Assembly: GCA_016840125.1 (NCBI GenBank)
Contig: JAEOSY010000076.1
Span: 1 to 33,649 of the forward strand
From: Candidatus Helarchaeota archaeon
Lineage (GTDB): Archaea > Asgardarchaeota > Lokiarchaeia > Helarchaeales > HEL-GB-A
Direction of reading: 5' to 3'
DNA: 33,649 nucleotides
Shown here in pieces: positions 16,017 through 24,349 of the stretch (the first letter of the stretch is position 1; each line of letters begins with the position of its first letter). A model generated the notes under the pieces. That model had not been told where the DNA came from and did not search any database. It saw only the letters and a program-made list of their open reading frames with translations. The position numbers and the translations under genes are program-made.

Positions 16017-19000
16017 AATCCGAATTAAAGGCTTGTTTTTACTATTTTTTTTCCTTTCTTCATCGATTTCATTGGCTCCGCTTCTTCTTAATTATAAAGT
16101 CTTTACTGAAGATGAGGATCTGATTGAAAAAGATATTTCCGTTTTTAACTCTGTCGCAGCAATGGATGCTTCACCTCTCAAAAATGGAGGTGGCTGGTTT
16201 GTTCCTGCTTTCTATGAGGAAGGGATTTATTTTAATTATTACAGAGGGATTTCAAGTGAGGTTGCATTTGGAAAGGATGAAATCAATTACATAATTCAAA
16301 ATAACGATGAAAACCGTGCTGTGCTATCTGTCAAACTTGAAAATTGTAATGATGTGCAACCAATAGGCGAGGAGCCGCTTAATCAAATAACAAACTATTA
16401 TTTTGGAAAGGATCCTGCAAATTGGAAAACAAATATTCCGAATTTCGCAAAAGTTAGGTATCAAAATCTTTATGATGGAATAGATCTAGTTTTTTATTCC
16501 TCGGAAGGTAGCCTAAAATATGAATTTATTGTTGCAGCAGGGGCGGATGTTACTCAAATTTATTTAGTTTATGATGGGATTGAGAGCTTAGAAACAGATC
16601 TGAGTGGTACAACGTTAATCGCCAAAACAATAGCAGGAGAAATGCGAGATGTGGGTCTTATTGCTTATCAGGAAGATCAACAGTGTGGTATTAGTTATAT
16701 ACCAATCCAATTTCTAATAAATGAGAATTCCATAACCTTTAATGTAAGCGAATATAATGACAACTTGGAGTTAATCATAGATCCTTTAATATATTCTACT
16801 TATTTCGGGGCAGCTGGGATAGATTATGGGACTTCAATGAAAATAGATGATAATGACACCTATTACTTCACTGGCCATACCAAATCTTTTTCATTCTGGG
16901 GCGATGTGGCAGTTGTGAAATTTAACCCGAGTGGACCAATTTATACAACCCTTCTAGGAGGGACCTTGGGGGACCACTCGTACGGACTTGCGCTTGATCC
17001 CTACGGTTGCGTCTATGTTACGGGGCACACAACTTCAGACAATTATCCTACGACAGTAGGTGCGTTTAATGAAACGTTTGGTGGGGGTGGAACCCAGGGT
17101 GATGTTTTTATAACAAGATTGGATGAAAATGGTAACCTAAATTACTCGACATTATTAGGGGGGAATACTGATGATTACGCGAGATCGATAGCACTTGATG
17201 AGAACAACAGCGTTTATATCACCGGAGTGGCTCAAACCTCCTTTGAAACTACGCCCGGTGCGTATGATCAATCCCATAATGGCGATTATGATGCATTTGT
17301 TGCTAAATTAAATGCCAACTTATCAAACCTCATCTATTCCACGTATATAGGTGGAAGCGGTCGTGATGATGCGTATTCAATTGACCTTGATAGTAATGGT
17401 AGTGTCTATATAACAGGGCATACTACCTCCAGTGGTTTCCCCCGGACCAATACAACGCCTTATGGGGGAGGTATTTTATATGGAGATGCCTTCGTTACAA
17501 AACTAAATCCAAGTGGCTCGAATATAACATTTTCGAGTTTTATAGGAGACGCCCAAGATGAGGAGGGGAGATGTATCAAGGTTGATGATTCTGGCAATAT
17601 GTTCATTGGTGGTTATTCAGAATCACCAAATTTCCCTACGACGAGTGATGCTTACGATAGAACACATAACGATAATTGGGATTGTGTATTCATTATTCTA
17701 AACGCATCGGGATTCGTGAAATACTCCACTTTTATAGGTGGTAGTAATAAGGATTACCTAGAAACAATTGCAGTAGAGTCCAATAATAGTTTTATTCTGG
17801 GAAGTTCTACATATTCTACCGATTTTCCGACCACAATAGATGCGTATAATCGAACCCACTCTAATGCGGAAAATGATTGGGCGTTACTTAAATTGAATCT
17901 TACCGCTGGACTTATTTATTCGACATACTTTGGAGGGAATTGGTCTGACAGTTTTAATGAGGCACATCTTGATGCTGAGGGTAATATACATTGTGTGGGT
18001 GCTTCAAAATCAACGAATTTTCCCACCACACCCGACGCCTATAATCAAACTTCAAATGGTAATTGGGACCCAATAATCATGAAGTTTCTTAATTTCCCTA
18101 CATTAACAGATGTAAATTTTACATCTACTATCGAATTGGGGGCTGAACAAAATGTATCCCTAATTCTTGAGCATCTTTCACCCCTCTCGAGCTGCTTAAT
18201 TGAAGTTGAAGGGAGTAATCAGAGCCTTCATCAAAATAGCTATTGGGAGTTGTATTACAATTGGACACCATCAGTGGTAGGTAGTATAAGTTGTCGGGTA
18301 TTTTTCAATGATACGTCTGGACGTTGGAACGCAACCAGAATTAATTTTACAGTTGAAGATACGACTGCACCTAATCTAATTTCCCCCATCGTGAGAGCTG
18401 ATCCTGTAGAACTAGGTGAATTGCAATGGATTAATGTAACAATATCTGATTTTAGTAATATCACGATTCCCCCCTTAATTGAGATAGATGGAGAAAATCA
18501 AACAATGCAATTATTACAGAATAATACTTGGAGTTTTAATTGGATACCCGTTCAAGTCAGTATGATCAATTGGATAATTCATGTAAATGACACATGGAGT
18601 AATTGTAATCAGACTGGGGGATCCTTTTGGGTAAATGATACAATAGCGCCAGTTGTTATAAATGTTAATTACCAAAACACAACACAAGTCAACGTAATGC
18701 AAACGATATTGATCAATTTAACCGATTATTCGGGTATTTCTAAATGTTTCGTTGAGATTGGAGGAGTAAATAACACAATGCTGAATAATACCCCTACTAC
18801 ATTCTTTTATAATTGGACCCCGATAAGCTCGGGTGAATTTCATTATTGGATCTATTTCAATGATTCCCAAGGTAATTGGGATCGTGTGATCATAGATATT
18901 ACCGTGAGTAGTATTAGTAATGGTGGGGATGGTTTTTTATTATGGTTAGTATTGATAGGTGCAATAGTTGGAGTGGTCGGAACAGCAATTGTCCTCAGAG

Positions 19001-19278
19001 CAAGAAGAAAAGTAGAGATAGTTCCATCATCTTTAACCGCCTCCGTCAGCACTGGTTTTATGAAAGAAATGAAAAGCGGCGGATTAACGGAAAGAGAGTT
19101 GGATAGCATTTTATCGCGTCTCTTTAAAGATTTGATGGGTAAGTCTGATGTCGATATCCAAAAGCTTGCTCTTAAATATGGGGTAAAATTTCAGCTATTA
19201 GAAAGAATTATTGTTCATCAAATCTATAAAGGCAATATCAACGGATTTTTAGAGAGTAATTATTTATACATTGAATAG
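16009..19278 (+). CDS. Membrane-anchored seven-bladed propeller receptor-like protein
   Basis: A 1089-residue surface protein. Residues 1-28 are a signal peptide; about 60-255 is the domain that usually precedes SBBP repeats (IPNFAKVRYQNLYDGIDLVF). Then come seven SBBP beta-propeller repeats, each starting near S/T-T-x-x-G-G (263, 313, 380, 444, 509, 573, 638), exactly one complete seven-bladed propeller. Three Ig-like beta domains follow (698-783, 786-877, 880-967), then a transmembrane helix (976-997) and a 90-residue cytoplasmic tail. The tail (1025-1089) has a winged-helix-like pattern (SDVDIQKLALKYGV...YKGNINGFLESNYLYI). Many N-x-S/T sequons suggest glycosylation. Its ATG lies inside the preceding gene, so the two are translationally coupled. 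Confidence 0.85.
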   Translation: MNRIRIKGLFLLFFFLSSSISLAPLLLNYKVFTEDEDLIEKDISVFNSVAAMDASPLKNGGGWFVPAFYEEGIYFNYYRGISSEVAFGKDEINYIIQNNDENRAVLSVKLENCNDVQPIGEEPLNQITNYYFGKDPANWKTNIPNFAKVRYQNLYDGIDLVFYSSEGSLKYEFIVAAGADVTQIYLVYDGIESLETDLSGTTLIAKTIAGEMRDVGLIAYQEDQQCGISYIPIQFLINENSITFNVSEYNDNLELIIDPLIYSTYFGAAGIDYGTSMKIDDNDTYYFTGHTKSFSFWGDVAVVKFNPSGPIYTTLLGGTLGDHSYGLALDPYGCVYVTGHTTSDNYPTTVGAFNETFGGGGTQGDVFITRLDENGNLNYSTLLGGNTDDYARSIALDENNSVYITGVAQTSFETTPGAYDQSHNGDYDAFVAKLNANLSNLIYSTYIGGSGRDDAYSIDLDSNGSVYITGHTTSSGFPRTNTTPYGGGILYGDAFVTKLNPSGSNITFSSFIGDAQDEEGRCIKVDDSGNMFIGGYSESPNFPTTSDAYDRTHNDNWDCVFIILNASGFVKYSTFIGGSNKDYLETIAVESNNSFILGSSTYSTDFPTTIDAYNRTHSNAENDWALLKLNLTAGLIYSTYFGGNWSDSFNEAHLDAEGNIHCVGASKSTNFPTTPDAYNQTSNGNWDPIIMKFLNFPTLTDVNFTSTIELGAEQNVSLILEHLSPLSSCLIEVEGSNQSLHQNSYWELYYNWTPSVVGSISCRVFFNDTSGRWNATRINFTVEDTTAPNLISPIVRADPVELGELQWINVTISDFSNITIPPLIEIDGENQTMQLLQNNTWSFNWIPVQVSMINWIIHVNDTWSNCNQTGGSFWVNDTIAPVVINVNYQNTTQVNVMQTILINLTDYSGISKCFVEIGGVNNTMLNNTPTTFFYNWTPISSGEFHYWIYFNDSQGNWDRVIIDITVSSISNGGDGFLLWLVLIGAIVGVVGTAIVLRARRKVEIVPSSLTASVSTGFMKEMKSGGLTERELDSILSRLFKDLMGKSDVDIQKLALKYGVKFQLLERIIVHQIYKGNINGFLESNYLYIE

Positions 19279-19495
19279 AACAAACGGTAAGAAGAAAGCG
19301 GGAAAAAAGAGAAGACGACGATGCTGAAATAGATTTAAAAAACCACATTTTCTATTTTGAGGTTTGATTCCTTACCCAATTCATGTGTTTTGCTTTGTAG
19401 GTTCAAATACAACTTGGGAATATAATCCGAAGGATATAAAAAACGATTTTTGAATGTGTTGTTAGAAGCGAAGTATTTTATGTGAAGTGAATGGT

Positions 19496-20062
19496 ATGGC
19501 TTTAGATAAGGAGAAGGTCGTGCGTGTGCAAGATACGGAGTTCCAAGACGAAATCGTGGATGCCGGAAAGATCCTTCCCGATGTTGATAAACTAAGAACG
19601 TGCATTCAGTGCGGTACATGTGTCGGCGGGTGCCCATCAGGGCGGAGAACCGCATGGAGAATTAAGACACTATTTCAGAAGGCGATGCTTGGGTTAAAAG
19701 AGGAAGTGCTTGATTCAGATGATTTATGGTGTTGTACAACCTGCTATACTTGTCAGGAGAGATGTCCTCGAGGCATTAGCACAACCGATGCAGTTCGCGT
19801 GATTCGAAATATAGCATTTCGAGAAGGATATGCAAAGAAGAATCACTTATTTGTATGCTCACTTTTATTCAAGTTTGGACACGCCGTCCCTGTAAATGAT
19901 CCCACCAAAGAATTACGAAAGAAATTAGGGTTAGGGGAATTGCCCCCAACAGTCCATTCGTATCCAGAAGGGTTAAAAGAAGTGAATATCATTTGTGAGA
20001 AGACAGGATTTAAGGAAGTGTGGGAGAAGCAGTGGAAAAAAGCGCAGGAGGCACAGAAATAA
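19496..20062 (+). CDS. hdrC: Heterodisulfide reductase subunit C-like iron-sulfur protein
   Basis: A 188-residue protein with two [4Fe-4S] motifs: Cys36-x2-Cys39-x2-Cys42-x3-Cys46-Pro, and Cys80-x2-Cys83-x2-Cys86-x3-Cys90-Pro. This spacing and the following helical C-terminus are typical of HdrC, which passes electrons to the HdrB active site. ATG at 19496 is preferred (MALDKEK); an upstream in-frame GTG exists at 19487. The gene overlaps hdrB by one base. HdrA and a hydrogenase are not in the window, so the partner complex (HdrABC-Mvh type or other) cannot be told. Confidence 0.88.
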   Translation: MALDKEKVVRVQDTEFQDEIVDAGKILPDVDKLRTCIQCGTCVGGCPSGRRTAWRIKTLFQKAMLGLKEEVLDSDDLWCCTTCYTCQERCPRGISTTDAVRVIRNIAFREGYAKKNHLFVCSLLFKFGHAVPVNDPTKELRKKLGLGELPPTVHSYPEGLKEVNIICEKTGFKEVWEKQWKKAQEAQK

Positions 20063-20961
20063 TGACAGTGGAGAGCGAAAAAAAATATGCCTTTTTTCTA
20101 GGATGTCTGACCCCAAATCGATACCCGGGAATAGAATATGCCACAATTGAATCATTTAAAATATTAGGGTATGATTTAGTGGAATTAAAAGGTGCAAGTT
20201 GCTGCCCAGCTCCAGGTGTATTTGGAAGTTTTGACCTACAAACTTGGGCAACCGTGGCAGCTCGAAATCTTCTGATTGCGGAACGCCAAGGAAACAATAT
20301 AACCATGACATGTAATGGGTGTTATGGATCCTTGCAGGAAACAAATCATCTAATTCACGAAAATGAGGAATTAAAAGGGCGAATTAATGCGGTCCTTAAG
20401 GAAGCAACGGGTTACGAGTATAATGGTACAGTTAAGGTGAGACATTCCATTGAAATTTTACGAGATGAGATAGGGTTTGATAAGATTCGGGATGCTGTTG
20501 TTAAGCCACTCACGGGAATAAAAGTTGCTGTACATTATGGTTGCCATTTTTTAAAGCCGAGTAAGGTGCGAGGACAGGGATCTTCAGAGCGCCCGCGGGT
20601 TCTGGACGATTTTTTAGATGCCATTGGAGCCGAATCCGTTATGTATAGAGATCGGAATATGTGCTGTGGAGCAGGTGGTGGAGTTCGGGCTTATGTAAAG
20701 GATGTTGCCTTAGATTTCACATCCGAGAAAGTGGAAAACATGATGGCTGCGGGTGCGGATATCATTACAACTCCATGCGCTTTTTGTCAATTTCAATTTG
20801 ATGTTGGACAACAAGAACTCAATAAGGCGCATGAAACAAATTATAACCTGCCAATTATTTTTTACACTCAGCTCCTCGCGATTGCATTGGGTGTTTCCCC
20901 CTTAGAAATGGGACTGGAAACGCATAATACCCAGGTCCAGACCTTCTTAGATAAACTTTAA
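20062..20961 (+). CDS. hdrB: Heterodisulfide reductase subunit B-like protein
   Basis: A 299-residue protein with two CCG cysteine-rich motifs that bind noncubane [4Fe-4S] clusters: Cys15, Cys47-Cys48, Cys84-x2-Cys87; and Cys161, Cys201-Cys202, Cys239-x2-Cys242. In HdrB these clusters perform disulfide cleavage (CoM-S-S-CoB in methanogens; other disulfides or flavin-based bifurcation partners elsewhere). The ATG overlaps the hdrC stop (TAATG), and AGGAGG (20046-20051) gives a strong ribosome-binding site. This fits a two-gene operon. Any role in methanogenesis is not supported by other genes here. Confidence 0.9.
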   Translation: MTVESEKKYAFFLGCLTPNRYPGIEYATIESFKILGYDLVELKGASCCPAPGVFGSFDLQTWATVAARNLLIAERQGNNITMTCNGCYGSLQETNHLIHENEELKGRINAVLKEATGYEYNGTVKVRHSIEILRDEIGFDKIRDAVVKPLTGIKVAVHYGCHFLKPSKVRGQGSSERPRVLDDFLDAIGAESVMYRDRNMCCGAGGGVRAYVKDVALDFTSEKVENMMAAGADIITTPCAFCQFQFDVGQQELNKAHETNYNLPIIFYTQLLAIALGVSPLEMGLETHNTQVQTFLDKL

Positions 20962-21033
20962 AGCATTTTTTGCTGCTTTTCTTTCTTTTTTTTCTTTGAT
21001 TTGAAGTGTTTTGATTTTATTTTAAAATAGAGA

Positions 21034-21504
21034 TTAGGTTTCTTTGATAAATTTACCTTTAGTATCTATTTCTTCCTTCCGAATTCTGGTGGATGATATT
21101 GGCGTTCCATCTTTAGCAGTTATTAATTTTATTGTGAAAATGGATAATGGTTTCATCCCCCTCTCGAGCCGAATTTGGTTTATTTTTTCGGCCCCCTCAA
21201 TAGTATCTTCACTTACAACGATCCCCTCTTGTTCTTTTAGAGTGATTGCGACACCGAAAGGATCCTCTAATGGAATGATTTCGTAACGCCCCGCATACCC
21301 CTCACTATTTAAAAATTCTTCAAGTGCTTGCTTCCTTTCCGCATACGATTGGATTTTTTCTTTTGCTTCCTTCCGTTGGTGCATGGCTTCGTTAGTCAAG
21401 GCGACAAGGACTTTCGCTCCTACTTCAAAGGCTTTTCTCAAAAGAACTTTATGGCCATCATGGATAGGTCCGAAGGTTCCCGCAACTCCCACAAGTTGTA
21501 ACAT
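21034..21504 (-). CDS. coaD: Phosphopantetheine adenylyltransferase, archaeal type
   Basis: Transfers AMP from ATP to 4'-phosphopantetheine in coenzyme A synthesis. The nucleotidyltransferase signature is GTFGPIHDGH (residues 9-18; H15 and H18 form the HxGH motif), and the second motif ISSTRIRKEE lies near residues 137-146. The 156-residue length and sequence blocks match the archaeal/eukaryotic-like PPAT family rather than bacterial CoaD. It ends 73 nt past hdrB on the opposite strand. There is a short gap to the membrane zinc-ribbon gene upstream. Confidence 0.9.
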   Translation of the reverse strand: MLQLVGVAGTFGPIHDGHKVLLRKAFEVGAKVLVALTNEAMHQRKEAKEKIQSYAERKQALEEFLNSEGYAGRYEIIPLEDPFGVAITLKEQEGIVVSEDTIEGAEKINQIRLERGMKPLSIFTIKLITAKDGTPISSTRIRKEEIDTKGKFIKET

Positions 21505-21555
21505 AAAATCCCCCTAGAAAGAAAAAGATTGAAAAAGAATCAGGTTTCTGATTCA

Positions 21556-22038
21556 TTAATTCTCAATAAATTTGGGTTTTGGAGGTTCCGTATCTTTTTT
21601 TGAATCTTCGTCCCCGGTTTCTGCGCTGTCGGTCTTTTCTTTGGGAGGATTTCGTTCCACCTCAAAAATAGCGGCAATGTGAAGGGTGCTATTACACTTT
21701 TCACATTTTTCATCGAGCTCTTTGTAAACAAAATCGCCCCGTGCAAATTTCCGCCCTTCTGTGAATTTACAGTCAGGTGCATTTGTACATCGTACAAGAG
21801 AGATAGTGTCGAATTCCGGTTTGATAAGACCTTGTTGAGCAATCGCCAGTATTGGAACACCCGCAAAGAGGAGCATGAGTCCGACTAAGAGCATATAAAC
21901 TGGATCCAATGGAATAAAACTTCCACCATAGAAAAATGAAGAAATTCCGAACATAGTGAGAATCATTCCGGCACCCATTAAAAGATATGCGATAATTTTC
22001 ATAATTTTAGAAGAAGTAGTATATTTTTGTTCAGACAT
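21556..22038 (-). CDS. Membrane protein with cytosolic zinc-ribbon
   Basis: A 160-residue protein beginning MSEQKYTTSSKIMKI. Two transmembrane helices (about 13-37 and 48-68) are followed by a zinc-binding module with cysteines in CTNAPDC and CEKC, then a charged tail rich in Lys/Glu/Pro. The ATG at 22038 is chosen because AAGGAGG precedes it at the right distance; an upstream GTG at 22059 is weaker. The ribosome-binding site lies across the stop of the upstream DUF1512 gene, so the two are cotranscribed. Function is unknown. Confidence 0.8.
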   Translation of the reverse strand: MSEQKYTTSSKIMKIIAYLLMGAGMILTMFGISSFFYGGSFIPLDPVYMLLVGLMLLFAGVPILAIAQQGLIKPEFDTISLVRCTNAPDCKFTEGRKFARGDFVYKELDEKCEKCNSTLHIAAIFEVERNPPKEKTDSAETGDEDSKKDTEPPKPKFIEN

Positions 22039-22051
22039 GATTTTTTCCTCC

Positions 22052-23167
22052 TTAATCACCTACTCCGCAACAATTGCCAATCCCTGCAATAATAATGTTA
22101 TCACCCTCAGAAGTACGAGTTTTAATTGCAGATTTTAAAATTTTTAACGCTTTTGGAACACTATTAATAAGATCTTTGGTCATCGCACCCAAGGCATCCC
22201 CTTGGCTTTCCTCAATGACTAAACCATCCATGGGAAGATTGTATTTAACTCCAGCGGACTCTTCGATTTTATACTTTTCAACGCCAGGACCACCAATAAC
22301 CGAGCCAACACCCTCAATTACAGTGCCCGTCTTTTCACCTTCGAGTTTTAACCCAGCATCAATCATAATTAATCGTGCAATTTTCCCGTTCTTTTCCTCA
22401 ATTAATTTCTTTATTGCTTCACCGGGTTTTCCAACGCGAGATCCGGCCCCAGTTGCACGGATAATAAAGGCGTTTCGCCCCTCAATATCCATCTCAAATA
22501 GTGTTATATCCTGAGTATAGCCCTTTGTTATTTTCGGCGGCGATTTTTTGTTATATTCGCGGACTAGGGCAGAGGTGATCATGGGACCGATGCCATCTCC
22601 AATAGGTTTTCCTTTACTAAAAGCTTTTAATGCTTTAAAGAGAGCTTTGGCAATTTCCATGATTAGAGGTAGCTGCATTTGAACTTGCATCAGTATTACG
22701 AGACTCTTTGTTTTCTTCCCGAGTATTAGATAATGGCGAATGATTTTATAGACCATATTAACAGAAGAAGCGGCTTCTACTGTACCTTCGATATTAGATG
22801 CGTCATCTGGTGATGCGGCAGGAGCGATTTGTTGCACATGCCATTCCCATCTGTTTTTACGAATATTAAGAATGTGTTCAAGACGATTAATTATGCCCGC
22901 AGGGTCGAGAGAAACAGGCATTACCGTAAAGAAGTCCATTAAAGAATTTAAGGTTGGACGGGGATCACCCTTCGGTTTTCCTATCTCATTTACCATTTTT
23001 GTAAGAATGTCCTTCCCTTCATTATTCATCCGCTCTAATTCGAATAAGGCACGTTCTATCTGTTTCTGCATCATCCATGCCTGCATGCGTTGATTATAGA
23101 AAAAGATTACGAAGAAAAATCCAAGAAAAATAAGCTGAAATATCCAAGACCATTCATTACCCTGCAT
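22052..23167 (-). CDS. DUF1512-type archaeal membrane-anchored protein
   Basis: A 371-residue protein with one N-terminal transmembrane helix (about 8-25), a helical/coiled segment (28-180) and a C-terminal alpha/beta domain with glycine-rich motifs (IGDGIGPM, GAGSRVGKPGEA, GVGSVIGGPGVEKYKIEE, GIGNCCGVG). This profile matches the conserved archaeal family DUF1512. No biochemical role is established. Gly-rich motifs and strands suggest ligand binding. It is first in a two-gene operon with the membrane zinc-ribbon protein. The last residues include two adjacent cysteines (NCCGVGD). Confidence 0.78.
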   Translation of the reverse strand: MQGNEWSWIFQLIFLGFFFVIFFYNQRMQAWMMQKQIERALFELERMNNEGKDILTKMVNEIGKPKGDPRPTLNSLMDFFTVMPVSLDPAGIINRLEHILNIRKNRWEWHVQQIAPAASPDDASNIEGTVEAASSVNMVYKIIRHYLILGKKTKSLVILMQVQMQLPLIMEIAKALFKALKAFSKGKPIGDGIGPMITSALVREYNKKSPPKITKGYTQDITLFEMDIEGRNAFIIRATGAGSRVGKPGEAIKKLIEEKNGKIARLIMIDAGLKLEGEKTGTVIEGVGSVIGGPGVEKYKIEESAGVKYNLPMDGLVIEESQGDALGAMTKDLINSVPKALKILKSAIKTRTSEGDNIIIAGIGNCCGVGD

Positions 23168-23556
23168 CGTTCATTTCACACCGAATAAATTGAATTTTTT
23201 AATTGGAAAGCATTTCGCTTCAAATGATTAGCCATTTAGAAAGCTTAAAGTTCCAATTCCTAGTTGTCTGCTTTAGTTATTCTAGGTTATTGGAATAAAC
23301 TTAACTTTCTATTAAAAAATTGTGGCACTTTTCTTTACTTACGCGTCACACTAGAGATTGAAAAAGGGACAGTATTTAAACTTCACCGTAAAGTGGTCAA
23401 TTTTTTGAGTAATTGTGCAGACGCCTCATGAAGATGAATTTTATTTTGTAATGCTATTTCCCTATAATCCATCACATATCGTTCAACCTTCCCATTAGTT
23501 ATAAAAAGTTATAAATTTCTCTAAAAATCTATAAATTCCTATGCCAATGCTTCATC

Positions 23557-23910
23557 TACCCGCATGCGAGTAGACCCGCCCTAAGGTTATCAGGCGGTAC
23601 GCCCGTCGCCGGGTTCAAGCCATCCAGCGCGGTGGTGAAGGTTCCCAAGGGCTGCCTCTTGAAGTTGGTCGCTGGGTCTGGAGACTTGAAGGGAGTTACC
23701 CCGTGCTACTCAAAAAGTGCCTGAATTCTTACTCCATTCCTAGGAGGGACTGCTCGTGTTCAAACGGGGCTTTAGAACGTCCCCGACTTGTGCGAGCAAC
23801 CACTACGAATGGGGGGATGAGAGTCCTGAAATTCAAATGCTCTTTGAGGTGATAGCCACACCGTAAGAACGGGTGTGATCACTTAATATGAGGACGCCCT
23901 TCCTTTTAAA
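23557..23910 (+). ncRNA. Candidate structured RNA, about 350 nt, unassigned
   Basis: A GC-rich block without convincing ORF between AT-rich flanks. A TATA box CTATAAAT (23529-23536) lies about 25 nt before the start, and a T-rich stretch follows the end. Stable hairpins: CTAC/GTAG with inner CGC/GCG (23556-23573), CCGCC/GGCGG (23576-23597), TGCTCG/CGAGCA (23751-23798) enclosing CGGGG/CCCCG, and GTGAT-CACACC with GGTGTG-ATCAC (23849-23882). One segment (GATGAGAGTCC, 23817-23827) resembles conserved region I of RNase P RNA in 9 of 11 positions, and the loop GTAAGAA (23863-23869) recalls an RNase P hairpin. The spacing does not fit a normal RNase P, so the assignment is left open. Confidence 0.5.
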
Positions 23911-24040
23911 CCCTTCGGATTCATTTGCGCATTTCTCGTGTTTGCGCATTTTCTTTAGGAGATTTTTATAACTTTTTATACATTTTATAACAATTTGAGT
24001 ATCAGTTCAAACGGTACTGGATTTTCACCTTTACAAAACT

Positions 24041-24049
24041 TTTTTAAAA
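24041..24049 (+). promoter_or_regulatory. TATA box for the permuted 5S rRNA
   Basis: TTTTTAAAA is centred about 25 nt before 24071, which is the first base of the outer stem around the 5S-like RNA. The spacing is what an archaeal promoter needs. Confidence 0.45.
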
Positions 24050-24070
24050 TGAGGTGTCCTCTTTTGTATA

Positions 24071-24251
24071 GGATTAGATTTGCGTTGAGATTCACGCCGA
24101 ATCAAGCTCTGAAACGATTCAGTTGGTACTATAGTGCGAGAGCCTATGGGAAGGCTGAGAAGCTGAACTTCGGTTCGGTCATAGCTCAGAGGTTATACCC
24201 GTTCTCATTCCGAACACGGCAGAGTGGGTCTCATGCCACCAAATCTATTCC
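24071..24251 (+). rRNA. Circularly permuted 5S ribosomal RNA (core 24099-24220)
   Basis: The 3' half of 5S rRNA comes first: loop B strand GAATCAAG, helix II strand CTCTGA (24107-24112), then helix V (TTCAG 24118-24122 / CTGAG 24155-24159), a loop-E-like region and helix IV (CTATAG 24129-24134 / CTATGG 24144-24149). Helix I is GCTGAAC (24162-24168) paired to GTTCGGT (24173-24179) and closed by the tetraloop TTCG. The 5' half follows: CATAGC, helix II strand TCAGAG (24186-24191), and the helix III/loop C block CCCGTTCTCATTCCGAACAC, the strongest 5S signature. The new ends meet in a 10-bp stem (24086-24095/24224-24233) and a 12-bp stem with one mismatch (24071-24082/24240-24251). The core is 122 nt, the normal 5S size. 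Confidence 0.8.
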
Positions 24252-24327
24252 ACTTTTCCTCTATATCCTTTTCAGTCACCTATTAAAAGTATGTAGAGGA
24301 CTTTATTAATAAGCATTGGATAAAACT

Positions 24328-24335
24328 CTATATAA
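24328..24335 (+). promoter_or_regulatory. TATA box for tRNA-Trp
   Basis: The sequence CTCTATATAAAC (24327-24337 region) ends about 14 nt before the tRNA, and its centre is about 20 nt upstream. It may drive tRNA-Trp and tRNA-Pro together, since they are only 13 nt apart. Confidence 0.45.
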
Positions 24336-24349
24336 ACAGGACTAATTAT

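Noticed and set aside
23557..23910. RNase P RNA call
   Set aside because: Two fragments match, but the distance between them and the lack of a conserved region V (ACAGA...) prevent a firm assignment; kept as unassigned RNA.
23995..24309. Plus-strand 104-codon frame over the 5S region
   Set aside because: It overlaps the permuted 5S and has the composition of structural RNA, so it is an accidental frame.
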